Shown here: positions 20,316 to 33,810 of the stretch, in pieces
Layout of the letters: every line of letters begins with the position of its first letter
Numbering within the stretch: position 1 is the stretch's first letter
Origin: Pampus argenteus
Lineage: Eukaryota; Chordata; Actinopteri; Scombriformes; Stromateidae
Length of the DNA stretch: 64,000 nt
Assembly: GCA_036937835.1 (NCBI GenBank)
Contig: CM072861.1
Coordinates: forward strand, 20,016,001-20,080,000
Reading direction: 5' to 3'
The notes under the pieces: model-generated
What the model was told of the DNA's origin: nothing
Seen by the model: only the letters and a program-made list of their open reading frames with translations
Databases searched by the model: none
Made by a program: the position numbers and the translations under genes

Positions 20316-22386
20316 GGTGCATCTAAGATATTGTTTTACAGTAATTAGACTTTATGCTTGAGCGATTCCTTGTTTTAATTAAATGAAACCCAAACCGAAC
20401 ATGTGTGCCAAAAGTGTTTTTTTTTTAAGGTAAGAAGGGGCTACTGCAGAAATAAAATGATATCTAGGTATTGATTCGTCTGGACGTGTTGGAGACGACT
20501 CTCCTGGCTATCCATCTGAGGTGGCTTTTGACCCAAACAAAGACAGGGTGAAAACTGCAGACAACAAGCACTGAGCAGCAAGCAGAAAGCAATGAGCTGC
20601 CCCCCCCAACACACACACACACTCTTGTTTCCTTCTTGTCCCTTTAGATGCTACTCTTAAAAAAAATTGCTCTCATATGAAAATAGCACGCTATTCCTTT
20701 GTTCATCCAATAAAAGATGTAACAGCTGCTTCTCAGGGAGTGAATTCTAAATGAGGCTTGGCATTGCCCTCCGCTGTCAGATCCCACAATGACCCGGACT
20801 TCTCCTGCTTCCTGCCTCCTCCTTCCTCTGTCATCCCCTACCTCTCTCCTCTGTCTCCCTCTCCTCCGTAAGACGAGCCCCTTGTGTTGCCCGTGTTGAC
20901 AGGGTTTCTCACTCGAATGCAACCGGAGGGAAGCTGATGTGTCCCTGGGCCATGCAGGAGCATGTGATGGCACCTCAGCCTTTGCTCTTAACAGAATCCA
21001 CAGGAGTGCCTGATGTGAGGGAGGCTCCTCGAAGAATTCCTGAACAATTATTGCTGCGGTGTTGATGAGTTGTGAGGTGTTTGTGTCACAGCGCTGAGGT
21101 TCAGTCGGAGGTCCTCTGGGTGTAGGTTGCCCCACTTCTGATTGCTGCTGTCAGTCCTGATTGCCACAGAGCAGCACTAGGTAACATCAGGGGACATGGC
21201 AGAGTCCAAATCCACCCTGAACCTTGTAGCCAGGGTAAGTCAGGGACAAATCTCATGCTGAATAAATGATTGAACCTCTGTAAAAAAAAAAACTTGTGAT
21301 TGTCAGAGGAGGATGTTTGCACGGTTTATCAGCATGTGGGTAACAGGAGGATATCATTATTGAATGACTTCATCGTACATTTCTAAACGTACAAGGTGAA
21401 ACAGGGAGATATGGAGCAAGGGAGGCGGAAGTAGCAGAGTAGAACAGTGAAGATGTGACAGAATCAGGGGACGTGTGAAAAGGGAGGAAAGCAGGCTGTG
21501 GGACGATATTTAGGCCACACTGGGGTTTTTTTTTTTTAATCACTCGCACAATATGCAGCGTGTCTGTTACCTCGGACATCCAGCTGCTGCTGTTCTCCTG
21601 GGTGTAACACAACTGCAACAGAATTATGTTGTGACTCCTTATGCAGAACATGCTATTATTTTCCCAAAGCAACAATCTGATCATTCAGCATCCCTAACGA
21701 GCAGGCTTACAAATCCCCCGGTCTTTGTAGTATTTTTCCGGGGTTTTGCAGCAAATTGGGCTGAGGGATTGAGTCAGCTTAACCTTTCACCAGTAATCAT
21801 AGGTGATTATAAGCATTTGGACATCCTGTTATTCAGAATTATAGGGAGGGGTGGTCAGTGAGGCGGTAATTATACTGCAGAGGTTTATCTGACTTATATG
21901 GTGGATTTTTGTCCCACACAATTTTTAGCTCAGTAGGTAAAAGCTTCAGCTGGACTGCAATAAAACGAACTCACCAGGCTTATTTACAACAACCGGGCCT
22001 CCATTTTTATATTAATAACAGTAGCAAAATCAATAAAGCCCCTTTCCCTTCAGAAGATATATTTTATTGGAAGCACTCTTCCAACTAGGCTCCAGCGTGA
22101 CTTTTTCCTTGTTCCAACATAGCAGATGGATTTTCTAAAAATTTCAGTAAAAAGCTTTTTTTTTTTTCCCTCCATCTTTTTTTTTTTTTTCCTTGACAAC
22201 ACATCTGAACAAGGAATGGTCTCCCAGACAACAGGCCTGAAAGTACTGCAAATATCTCAGTGTGTGTGTGTGTGAGCAAGAGGTGAGAGAAAAAGAGAGA
22301 GGTTGTTGTTTGGCATTATTCTTCTGTTGCATTTTCTTCAGCGTGGCCGCAGCCCCCGTGTGTCGATTGATCTATTTATTTACTGC
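20316..22386. other. Gene-free stretch with a pyrimidine tract
   Basis: Contains a strongly pyrimidine-biased segment at about 20799-20867. This creates an arginine/glutamate-rich 163-codon open frame on the minus strand (20644-21135) that has no domain. A perfect Pol III A-box-like 12-mer occurs at 21926-21937 without a B-box. T-runs occur at 22158-22168 and 22178-22189. Confidence 0.55.
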
Positions 22387-22420
22387 ACTGTACATATATA
22401 TATATATATATACATATATA
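22387..22420 (+). repeat. (TA)n microsatellite
   Basis: TA units interrupted by ACAT, about 34 bases. Confidence 0.88.
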
Positions 22421-23840
22421 CTGTACACACTCACAGTCTGTGGTGATGGAGATGCAATAGAATAATAGGATTATCAGTTTGCTCTAAGCAGTTAACTGTG
22501 ATCCTTTCCAGGAAGAGGAACATGCCAGTTGGATTCTTTCACCATCACCAAAACAATACTCTCTGTGTGAAACAAATACTATTTTGCTAGATATGAACTG
22601 GAATATGTTACCCTCACCCCCATCTCAGATCCACTCAGGGCTAACAGGCCCAACAATTCATCTCTCTGTCTGTTATTGACCCATCCTCAGTCCTGTAGAT
22701 TACTACATCAGCCAACAGGGTCTCTTTGTTTTGCTGAAAATTTCTTCATCTCCCCCTGCTCACTCACTGTATCAGTAGTTATTACAAAGGACTGTTACTG
22801 TGGCTGACTCAGTGGAGGGGGAAAAAAAAAAGAGCTATCAATGGGCTGATTGTGAACATTGTTTGCATTGAGGCATCATCTCTCAGACCTGTGTGTGAGG
22901 CTATTGGTGCCATCTGCCAGAGAGGTCAATATAGAGGGTAAATGCCTTTGCACTTTCATTAAGAGGACAGCATAGACAGATTGAGCTCCTAGTGGACTCC
23001 TAACACTACATTTCCCTGAGAATAAAAATATGGATATAATCAAATTGGACACGAGGACATTCGCATCGTTGAGGTAAGTCTTTCCTTTGTCAACAGAATT
23101 TATTTTTTATTGATTTTATCATTCAGCAAGATATAATCGTATTCTTTATTGAGGCATATTAAATACATCCCACGTACGAGGTAAGAACCTTGCTCTCCCA
23201 GCAGAGTACAGACTAGTGGAAGCTTAGCCTCTGTTGTACTGCCTTCCTGTAGAGCTTCCTCTGTCAGTATGGATTAGAGAGAAGTGAGCTGGAAAAACTT
23301 GAGAAACAGAACAACACCTCCCAACGCTGCTCCGAACTCATAAAATATCTGCACTCATGCATACAACAGATAGGAGGTTATTTTCGATATTAGTTATACA
23401 TATTTTATGACAACCAAGGTGTGCATTGTTATGTGAAGTCAGAGGCACTTTGTGTCTGAGGGTCTCTGCTGAACTTTGACAGACAAGACAAATATTTTGA
23501 CCCATTTTATCAGTGGCTATACGACTTATGAATAATGAGTTCTCAAGTAAAATCACAAGCATTAAAATCTAATTAAGTATCGAAAGTATTAATGAAGAAG
23601 ACGTTTCATTTCAGTGTTGAGCTGCTGATGTGTTGTTATTGATGTGTTCAGTGGCATTTTAATTCCATCTGGTCCAGATGGCAAGAGGTGTTCTGTTGGG
23701 GTAGTTAAAACTATAGCAAACATTTTATAAGCTTGAAGAGTTTTTTAGTCTTTGCATCCATCACACGCAGTTAAAATGTGGTGGATTAAAAATGTGCGAC
23801 ATTCAGAAATACGAAAACATTGAGATACTTAAGTCAACTA
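22421..23840. other. Gene-free stretch
   Basis: No gene or recognisable repeat was seen. The sequence is AT-rich and unique-looking, with an A-run at about 22821-22831. Confidence 0.6.
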
Positions 23841-24165
23841 ACGGTAGATGGCGGCCCACATGTCCCCCTAGTGTGGAGAAGCAGCCAGGAGGGAGCAGTG
23901 TATTGTTGTGGAGATCTGTTAATATTAAAAACTAAACTATTAAATTTAACACTTAAACTGATACAGATTTTTTTCATATGGGCTGTTATTTAGGTGACTA
24001 AAATATATTTTGTTATTGGCCCTGTTCACAGCAATACACCGCTCAGCATCTTTTGCAGTACGCCTACATGCTTCTCGAAACATGTCGACCTCAATCTACT
24101 GCAGGTAATAAACTGTCTATGGATAAGTACCTCATACAACCACATCCAAACTATCCCTTTAATAT
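23841..24165 (+). mobile_element. Probable teleost interspersed repeat
   Basis: Begins with GGTAGATGGCGGCCCACATG, passes through GGGCTGTTATTTAGGTGACT and GGCCCTGTTCACAGCAATAC, and ends with ACATCCAAACTATCCC. The block resembles a repeat seen widely in percomorph intergenic DNA. No second copy was found in this window, so the call rests on memory of the family. It is non-coding. Confidence 0.5.
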
Positions 24166-27100
24166 ATGCTTTGAAATAAAAAAAATATATATTTTTTTTA
24201 AATCTGCCAAATGAAATGAAAATGACTTATTCGACATGAATGTAACATAAGCATAGAGTAAGTTTTTTTAGATTGGTCCAGACAGTCGTTGTTTTCAATC
24301 CCTTTATATAGTGATATAAAAATAACTTAAAATGTATCAAAAATATGAGTAAAATTAAAAACATTTTTCCAATTTACACACATCTACTATAGCGATTCCA
24401 TTTGTTTTTTTCCTTAAGCTCAATGATGACATTGCTGTTATCACTGTGTAGTTCAGTTGTGAGCAGAGACTTCACTTGCTGATCTCTTGTTGGTGCATTT
24501 TACAATAAGGATGCTACAATTAGCACGAATAGAGAGCAAGCAACCTCTTCAATTGAAGCAACGATTTACATAATCCTGTTTATACTGTTTGCTTTGTTAT
24601 AGTAGCTTGTTAATTTTGTAGTTTCTGTCAACAACCGTAGTACCACATGATGTATCTGTAGGTCAGTTTTTAGAGGAAAATAAATGGAAACCAAGCTTAA
24701 AACATGACAAATATTTTATTCATGGTTTGGATTATGGTTAGTAATGATGCAAATTATATACGGTACCAATTTGTTATGAAGTTTGTTTTTTTCTCTCCAG
24801 GAATTTCTTTACCGTACTCTCTACCCTGTGCAAGCACGAAAAACCTCTCATATGAACCAGCTTTAGATCCCAGTGGAACCTCTTTACTGCAGAGATCCAA
24901 GAACAGAAGGTGAAAATCCTGGTGACACTAGATGTTTCACAAAGTTTTATCCATAAGGTTTGAGCCAATCCCCCTACTGGGTGTAATGAATTATCAATGT
25001 AATACTTTCAAACACTGCCAGCATTCCCACACTATGTCAGAGAATATAGTCAGTTGTGGAAGCCTCATTACAGCCGGTGCTTCGGCATTCAGTAAATATT
25101 CATATGGCCATACAGGTGGTAATCTGAGCAGAGAGATATCTGTGACCGCTACATCTGTCGGTTCACTTTGCAGTGCATCTGGCCCGTGTTGTACCAAAGC
25201 CAGATTCTCTAAATTAAGACAGACTTTTTGCATCCCTTGCTTCTACCCCTCTGTTCTACACACAACACTTCTTCTCACTAGTGCCAAGCAACCCAAATTA
25301 AATCAAGCTTAAATAAGATATATCTCCATCTCTGGATGCAAAGATAGAGCGATCTTTGCAGCAGCGCTCTGACATTTTTCCTCAGGCCGTGGGACGCCTC
25401 TGAAGGATTACCCCAGTGGGAGTGGGCTGCATTAGCTAGCCCATGACGACTCACTCTATTGATAGCCGTGGCAGGTACACCTCAGCAAGGAGCCCTTGTG
25501 CGGCCTGTGGAGAGAAGTGAAATGAGTATAAATTGTGGGTGTCAATTCCAAAGGGGAAAGCTGGTCATCTGTAAAAGAAAAAGATGTATGAGCACATAAG
25601 GATGGGTAATTCCACTCCTCTGCCAAGAGGGGACATGGAGAAGATGACATTCCCTCCTCTGGTCTGTGACGGGACTCATGAGTTTCTTCTTCTTCTCTCT
25701 CTTACTTCCTTTTTATTTATTTATTTGCTCTTTGGATTTCATTCACACTTGCAAATATTCAGACAGACACACACACATTAGGATTCACACACCATCCAAT
25801 TGATTTGCCTTCTGATTTGTGTTTCTCCATGTTAGGAAGTGAAGGGAGTGATAACCTCAACTATCAATCAAGACTAAGACAAAAGCAACACCTTTTTCCT
25901 CAACAGGCGTGCGCGCTATTTGTCAGACGACACATTTATTCTCAAGGTCGCATGAAACTGACAGCTGCACCAAAGCAAATGTTGAACCTTTTGATGCAGC
26001 CTTTACAAATTTGTTTAATGAGGAATTGATTTTCACTCCTCCTCCTCGTCCTTTTTTTTTTTTTTTTTCCTCGGTGAACGAGGCAGGCTGTCCCTCAGGC
26101 CTGGTAACAGCAGGCAGTTCAGCTCCACAGGAGCAACAATCAGACAGAGAAGGAGGGAGCTGCTCACCCTGAGAACGGGCAGTAAGAAGCAGCTCACTGG
26201 GCGTAATGACTCACAGGCAGGGCCATTCAAACGCACACGATGATGGCTGCAGCCTGCCTCTTTCACCGCCACACCAGGCTGCTGGGCTCGAACACATAGA
26301 CTCCTCTGATGCTAATGTGTTGTAGCCTAATGTTGTGGAAACAGATGGAGCTCAGTCATCAGGCTTGAATGAAACAGTAGACAGAAAGGTGGAAAACATG
26401 CTTCGGAGTGTGAGTGATCTTATCAAAACATCAGAAAAATCAAATACATCAGTTCTGCTGCTTTTAAGTTTGGCTGCCTGGACGCAGAAAATATGAATAA
26501 AACATGGAGGAGGCCTGAAGTAACATGGCTGCCAACCAAATGGGAGGTTTGGAATATCTAAGCAAAACATTTATTCATGACCAGTGCGGTGAATACATAA
26601 TATTGTTTAAAGGAGGAAAGCGGCTCTGACAAGAATAGTGAAATACAATTGATGGATCGCAGCTTTATGGATTGGTTAAACACAGGGATTTATCTGCCAT
26701 TGACTGAAATGCATATAAATCATCATCATCATTTCTATTCTCTAGGCTCACAACCAATAAGGAAAAAAAAATAAAAAAAATAAAAAAAAGACAAACTGAG
26801 ACGACGACATCTGGGTTAAATAATGCGTTTGGCCTTCTCACCCCTGAATAATAACTCAGAAAAGATGGTCAAGTCTTTCTAAATGGGTTAATGAAATCTC
26901 AGATTTTGCCCAGATGAGGAAGAAGTTATTGATCCCACTGTGGGGAGGAAATCCTATATCACTGCGCCAGTTCAGATTAATCACTGGAAGCACTGTATGA
27001 CATTGCTTTACATAATGGACGCGATCACACCCTCTCTGAGAGAGAGTTTGGAATAACAATCGACGGGATGATTACTCAAAGTCAGGAAACATGTGCGACA

Positions 27101-28884
27101 AATAGAAGTGAAAACACCTTAACTGGTCACTTCAAAGAAGAGAAATGTAATCAAATGATTTCAAAAGTTTCTCCTCTATTTCATCTCACTATTCGCTTCG
27201 GGTGAATAATGGGCAATCTGTCTCCATGGTGGCTGGAATAATGTGTAATGTGCTTCGGCGAAAAGCGGTGAGTAGCTTGATTATTTTCATTCTGAGAAAA
27301 TTACCCTTTTTTTCTCTCTCTGACAAACATCTTTGATTGACCTGCTGGCTTTGCTGGGTCATCCAGTGGATCAATGGCTTGCAACATTCATGGTAGAAAA
27401 TGTCCTGGATATTGCTTCTCAACTATAGGGGAGAAAGAGAGAGAGAGAGAAAAAAAAGTAATTTTTGTTTCACAAGGAAGTGTCACTGAACAGTCATGAC
27501 TGACATGTCTTCAGACATGAACAACTTGAGGTGTGGATCTGTCAGCGGTGATCCACGGTAAGCCCTGGCAGAATAAGCTGGGGATTGGAGCAACTAGAAG
27601 TCCAGCTGGGGTGGATGTCTTCGCTGTGACATTGTAGACTATGACAGGCTCCTGTTCTCCCACCAACAGGAAGAATTTATGGAAATGGAAGCAGGGTGTT
27701 GAGGCGGATGGGAGCTGATCATTGTCTGTCCCATGCAGCAATCAGGTGAAACCCTGCAGCGCTGAATTTAAAGCAAATGTGCCCTATAAATCTCCAGGTT
27801 TCTCTGGGCCGCCTAATGAAAACTAATAGACAGACTGTGAAAGGAGCTATCAATCCTCCTAGTTTCCCTATCCAATAACGGGTTACTTTCCTGTTGCTGG
27901 TGAGGCAACGCTGTAAATGCACGTTTCCTCAAGGGAGAGTCAAGTTAAAAGAAAACAAGAAAATCAAAATGATGCTTCTTTAACTTTTAATGCCACCTAA
28001 ATATAGACATAGATCACAGCCTGTTAAATATGACTGAGAAGTAGGAAATGATATTTCTTGACTGGTAGTGTCCTGCAGCATTTTCAGCACAGAAACAGTT
28101 TCAACGGGGAATAGGGGAAATTGGTGTTTTTCACACTTTTCAAACTTACTGTATCTACGTGTAAGCACCTACATATGTGTGCTTGTTGGATGTTCATGAG
28201 TGCTCCTTTGCACTCAATGATAACATCTTATTTCAGAGAGAAGGGACCGGGACCCATCCTGTGAGGCAGAAAGCACGGGGGAAGAGAAACGAGGGGGGGG
28301 AAAGTGGGGGAGACAGTGGGGGCTGTTGGTGATCTCAGCCTGCAGATAGGCAGCACAGAGACGTTCCCAAATAGAATGTGACTTTGATTTCTCACCTCAT
28401 TTCACTCTCAGCTGTCAGATAGGGTTCTGCTCAGATGACATCTTCACAACGATGCGCAAAAACGTGGAACAGCTCAGATATGAGGCAGCTGCTGCCCTAC
28501 AAGCCGGGCGGTCTCCATGACATCATCACCTCCGCCGCCCTCCTGTGAACTCAGCAACACTGACAACGACAATTACGACAGCAAAACTTGAGCCAGAGCA
28601 ATGCAAACGATGCACTGCACCTTTTTTAATGGCTGCACCTTCCTCCTTTTCCCCACCTCTGCCTCTTTGTCTGCTTTCTCCGTCTCACCGTGAGTAACTG
28701 TGACCCATTTATCAGCATCTTGGTTTTTACCTGTGCAGACATGTTGATGCACAGCCTTCTACTCCTTTGAGTTTCATTCAGGAGCTCCATTAGTACTGCA
28801 GTACCTTCGCTGAAAAAAAGAGGAAATGGTTGACATCATAGTATGTAGGAGAACTGATTTTTTTTGGCATGTTTTTAATAAAGA
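24166..28884. other. Gene-free stretch with possible conserved elements
   Basis: No gene was recognised. Unique-looking segments at about 26580-26760 and 27780-27900 have the texture of conserved non-coding elements. Homopolymers occur at 26050-26069 (T) and 26763-26790 (A-rich). Confidence 0.5.
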
Positions 28885-29095
28885 AAAACACATTTGGTAC
28901 AACTTTATCATAAGGAACCATCTTTGATAAATAAATGGCTTATAATGGAAATTCTAATGGAAATTAAAAATGATTTACCAATAATAAAAACACATTTTGA
29001 GTTATCCTATATTTTGTAATAATACATGTACATGTATAAGGTAATCCATTAATAAATGCTGAAGTGTTAAAAAGATGCTAATAAATGGATTTTGA
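28885..29095 (+). mobile_element. Possible AT-rich interspersed repeat fragment
   Basis: Starts TTTGGTACAACTTTATCATA and continues with repeated ATAAATGG-type words. This resembles a common fish repeat whose end reads as a variant of GGTAACACTTTATTT. Related words recur at about 29510-29560, 40365-40410 and 41020-41050, suggesting scattered decayed pieces of one family. Confidence 0.35.
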
Positions 29096-32000
29096 ACCTG
29101 CAGCCCGCATGCTGTTATGTTGTTATGTGATGTATAAAGCGTTTTAAAGCAGCTGGTTCAACTATTGTAAAGTGTGGCTTCCATATGTGGCGGTTGGATA
29201 ACTCTTTATAAAAAGAAACAGCAGGATGGAGACGGATAACTTTCCTTAGCACCACTTTACTTTTCCCCCCACACATCATCAACTTCACAGCAACACTTCC
29301 CATTTTTAACTCACATGTGATCCAACTAACCAATCAGAGGCGAGGAGAAGTTAGAGTAGGTAAATGTGGATAAAACATTTTTTTTTTAAAAAGCAAAGAG
29401 GCAGGCTCAACACATTGTTGTTACAGTAAATGTATACATGATGTAATTAACTGTATAAACTGTAAATATATGTGAATAGTAAATTAACTCAAATAAATGA
29501 ATTAACCTCATTTTTCACTTTAATAATAATAAATGGCTACAATTTATAAAATCTTTATAACTAGTGCCTTATTAGAACGTGTTGTCTGAATGTATTATAC
29601 TTGTGTGTGTCAAATGTCAGTCAATTTATCCTTTTATTTTTTATTAAGGACAGGATGTTCAGACACCCGTCCGAGTGATATAGGTGTATAATTCATATCA
29701 AAGTGTGTTTACAATGTCTCAGCTTGTGTCAGTTGAAGGTGTCATGGTGGAAAAATGATGAAAAACAACAGCAACAAATGGCTATTTACAGCTAAGCCCA
29801 AACCTCCCATGCAGCTTGACCACATATAATAAATAAGATTTGTGTCTTGTTCCGTAACTCTATCCTGTCACCTCTCTCGACTGTGTTCTCTCATCTTGAA
29901 TCCCGGGGGGAGTTGAGCAGGATTTGGGGGGTATAAACCCAAGTCACCGCCAGGCTGACCGGTGCAGAGGATAAACTAGCTCAAACTGCAGTAGCTGGCC
30001 ATAGATTATTTTAGCCATCAGGGACATCTCTGCAACAGTATCTACAAAAGGCATCTACTGAGAACACATCTGACTCATATCTGTGATCAGTCGGCTTGGT
30101 CTGTGTAAGAGACACCAGCAAACTGCCTCTGTCCTTGTGAGGGATTATTAAGGGAAATTGAGACACTGAAACAATCTGCCTGAGGTTGGTGGACCAGGTC
30201 ATTTTCAAACCTGTTAGCAGTCGCCTCAATGGTGTCATGAGGCTTACATACCACCTGCTTGGCTTGTATTCTGACCAGATCTGCTCCACTTGGCGATGAA
30301 TACAATCTGAATGAGACAGCTGGGTACTGGAAAACTACCCTCCAATGTTTCATCAACAGGGATTCATGTGTTATTCATTTGCCATTGCTGCTGGCCGGTG
30401 GCCATGTAATGACTGTTGATCACTGCAGTTGTATACTGGATTAAGATTTTCGCCCTGGTAAATTCTGCTGTTGATTATCCCTCTGACTATCTCTAAGCGA
30501 GTTACAGATCTGCATATGAAACCATATGAATAACCTAATCAACAGTCAACATCCTCGGGAACTACAGCGGACTCTTCATTCATATTGAGTTTTTAAAAAA
30601 AGCATCATATAAATCTGTTCAATAATTCAAATAACAAATATGATATTTCCAGGCTTTGTTTAGAAAGACGACAGCCTGCCACACATCAACGCACACTTTT
30701 TTTTTTGCCCCAGAGCAACTCTGGCTGGTCCTTCAGAAGTCAGAGAGGGCTGGCAGCCACAATATTAAAAAGGAAAAGCCACTTGCTGGTTCTGCAATAT
30801 AAGTGTAAATATGGGCACCTTAGAACAGCTGGGTTATGAATAATGGAAGCAGGTTGCCCTTAGTATTCATGGGAGGGGGAACATTCTGCCAATCAAAAGC
30901 ACAGAGAGAAAGTTCACAACCTCTCGCTGTACTTCTCTTTTCCTCTATGCCTATTTGCACACACGGCCGTCAGACGTCGGTCAGAAGTGAGACAGCAGCG
31001 ATGGTGCCAGATGCTGCAGGCTTTTGGTTGAATTCACTTGTATCTTTTATCCCCCCTTTTTTTTTTTTTACCCTTAAGAGATGCATCTCAAAACGCTACT
31101 GGAGAAGGATATGTTGCAGTTTGTGACAAATAAATAAATAGATGACTCACCGCTTTTGTCAGCAAAGCATTACGAATAGAAAGAGAGGTCACATGCTTCA
31201 GGCGGTGCACAAAGCAGGGGGGTAATTTTAACCACTACTGATCATTTCACCAGTTATAAAAAAACACACACACACCCCCATATCAGTCTGCAATTAAGCT
31301 CAGAGGAACACAAGAAGAGAAAATATGTTTTCTTCATGTATGTCCATTAACTGATTACTGTCTCGCTTCTGAATTGCTGTTTGTTTACTGCTGAGTGGGA
31401 AGCTTCGAGCCAGAGGGGTCAGCTGTCTCATTAGATAGTAGTTAGTGAGACTAGGCTTTAAGAGTACAGACAGGATGAGTACAGACAACTTCTGATAAGT
31501 TGTTGTTGACAGTGGCCATTGTGGGTCAGCAGCATTTACTGCTGCGCCCTTTAACCAGGAGCTTCAGGCTTGTTTAAGCAACATCGACAGCATACTGTGT
31601 CTGTCTGGCTCCTTTTCAAAACCGAGACAGAGTATCCAAAGCGAAAAAAAAAAACAATCCCCTGCTGATATGTACAGACATCATATTGCAGAAAGGTTTT
31701 CTGACTAAATATACTCTCACTGTTACGTATCCAAAGTGTTGTAATTTGCTTTTGTGCTGCACCTGCTTCCTTATTTACTTACTGCTTGTGAAATGGCTTC
31801 TTACAGAAAAGAAAAAAGGTGTCAACTTTGTTTCCAGTAACAAACTGGTGAAGGAGGCAGTAACGAGAATGATGGTGGAGACAGATAAAGCATGAGTCAT
31901 GAGCTGAATGCTCATTGCAGAGGGGAGAGAGGACCGGTAGTGGGCCTTTTTTACAGCTTATAGGTTGTATGGAGATGCAAGAAGGGGAGATGGGAGGGTG

Positions 32001-33300
32001 GAACGGAGAGAAATGCAAATTACAATGAGGTGTGCTATTTCAGCACATTAAACAGTGACCTGCTGACATTTAAGAAGCATGGTCAGTGCCATGGATTTTA
32101 CAAATATTTTGCTCAAACCTAAGTCAGAGATGTTCTCAATAAGCCTATATAAAATATTTCTGTTTCCTCTCAATCTGCTCCCTCTTGGCTCTGCAGCCAC
32201 TGTGCTGTCCTGTTGAATCCAAGAACAAAACATTTTCTTCACCTCTCTGTCGGCAGCAGGCTTCTCATTTTGCTCTTTTTTTTTTATTTTTATCCGCTTT
32301 TCAAACTTTGAGACGCTGAGTGTAACCCACTGCTACCCTGCGCTTTAATTTTGTTTACATCCAGCAACAAAAGCAATAGAGGCCACTGCATGTCGGAGAA
32401 TCCATCAACCATTTTCTGTCCACTGTGTGCTTATACCACACAGGACTGAAGCATCTTTTATCTATATGGGTCTGTGTCTGATTAGCTGTGAGAGGTTTCT
32501 CTTTGAAAAAAAGAAGAAATCCGATGGCTACTGCTCTTTGGTATTAAGTTTGAAAAAAAAGGTTGGGTGCCCACCTGTAGTGTCAACATTGATCAGATTC
32601 AGGGGTGTAACAGCTGTGTCTTTATCTCATCCTCACCACCACCATAATCACCGTCACAGTTGTTTTTGTGCATATTGACATATTGCTACCTGCACAAAGG
32701 TAGCTGCGTGCTCACTAACATTTTCATGTGCTTGGCTAGTGGTGGAGCTAGCAGCAGGTCACTTCCCAGACATGGAGGGTTGAGTTATTGAGAGTGAGAA
32801 GAAGTTTGTGAATGGAGCACACGAGACAGATTCTGCCTCTGCTCTTGCTCCTTACGCTTTAGTGCACCCAACTTTACCCATTTTAGGCAACACAGACAAT
32901 ATATGGCTAACTAGTTTACAAAGAAACAAAACGCATGCACTTGCACATCAAAGTCAGAGGTCACATCCTATCAAATGATGCACACTCCAGACAGCCAAAT
33001 CGACTCAGAGTGGTGGGAGGGAATCAATGACAGTAAAAACAGGCCACATGCCCCGGCTGAACCTGCTGGCAGTGGTGGGGGTTCGTCTCTGCTCTGCAAA
33101 GACTTTTTTTTTTTTATGCAATCAAGACACACAAACAAACAGGCAGATTGGGCCCAAAGTTGACCCTTTTTGTAACTGGAGGGGGAGGGGCTACCCTTCG
33201 GATAACCATAGCAACACCAAGAAAATTTAAAGTGGTTCATTTACATTTTTTAAATTTAAAATTTTAATTGTTAATGTGTGATTTTTAAAATAAATAAAGG
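29096..33300. other. Gene-free stretch
   Basis: No gene was recognised. Small open frames lack domains. 30720-30880 is unique-looking and non-repetitive. T/A runs occur at 29380-29387, 31058-31068 and 33104-33114. A short CA run lies at 31265-31274. Confidence 0.55.
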
Positions 33301-33359
33301 CGTTAATAAAACAGATTATTTTTAGCCTAAAAAAATCATAACGCTAACTCAGGTGATCT

Positions 33360-33806
33360 GATTCGACCAATGAGCGCATTGAACTTTTGACCTCACTTCT
33401 ACTTCCTGTTAGCCAGAGCGCAAAGTTTTAAAAACTTAGCATTAGCAAAATGATGTCTATCATAATATATAGATTTTTACTCCATAAACGTCGGTGTGTG
33501 GAGACTCAATTAACACCTGGAAACGGACATGGCAGACATTCACACCCATTTTGTTATTAACTTGATATGTAAGGAAGATAAATAGAGCAGTGTTAGCATT
33601 AGCCTGGTGAGCTAACGGCCAGTAATGGACGGAGAATACAAAATGATTCGGGGATGTTAGCTGCATTATGGAAACACTGTGACCTCACTGTGACGACATA
33701 TAACAACACAAACTGTTCTGGATTATAACCGTTTGGACCGTTGACAAGTTAAACTGGGAAAGACGACTACGCAGCTACATTAATTCAGCTAATAATCTAC
33801 AAACCG
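33360..33806 (+). promoter_or_regulatory. Promoter-like block with a possible first exon
   Basis: Near its left end are a CCAAT (about 33367) and an ACTTCCTG ETS-type site (about 33401). CpG density is raised through to about 33930. The block ends in a good splice donor CCG/GTAAGG with GT at 33807-33808. There is no long ORF inside, so if transcribed it would be a 5' UTR exon or a non-coding RNA exon pointing right. It could instead be a decayed repeat. Inference only. Confidence 0.3.
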
Positions 33807-33810
33807 GTAA

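Noticed and set aside
21926..21937. Perfect Pol III A-box-like word (TAGCTCAGTAGG)
   Set aside because: No B-box or cloverleaf follows within tRNA distance. At best it is a decayed tRNA-derived fragment.
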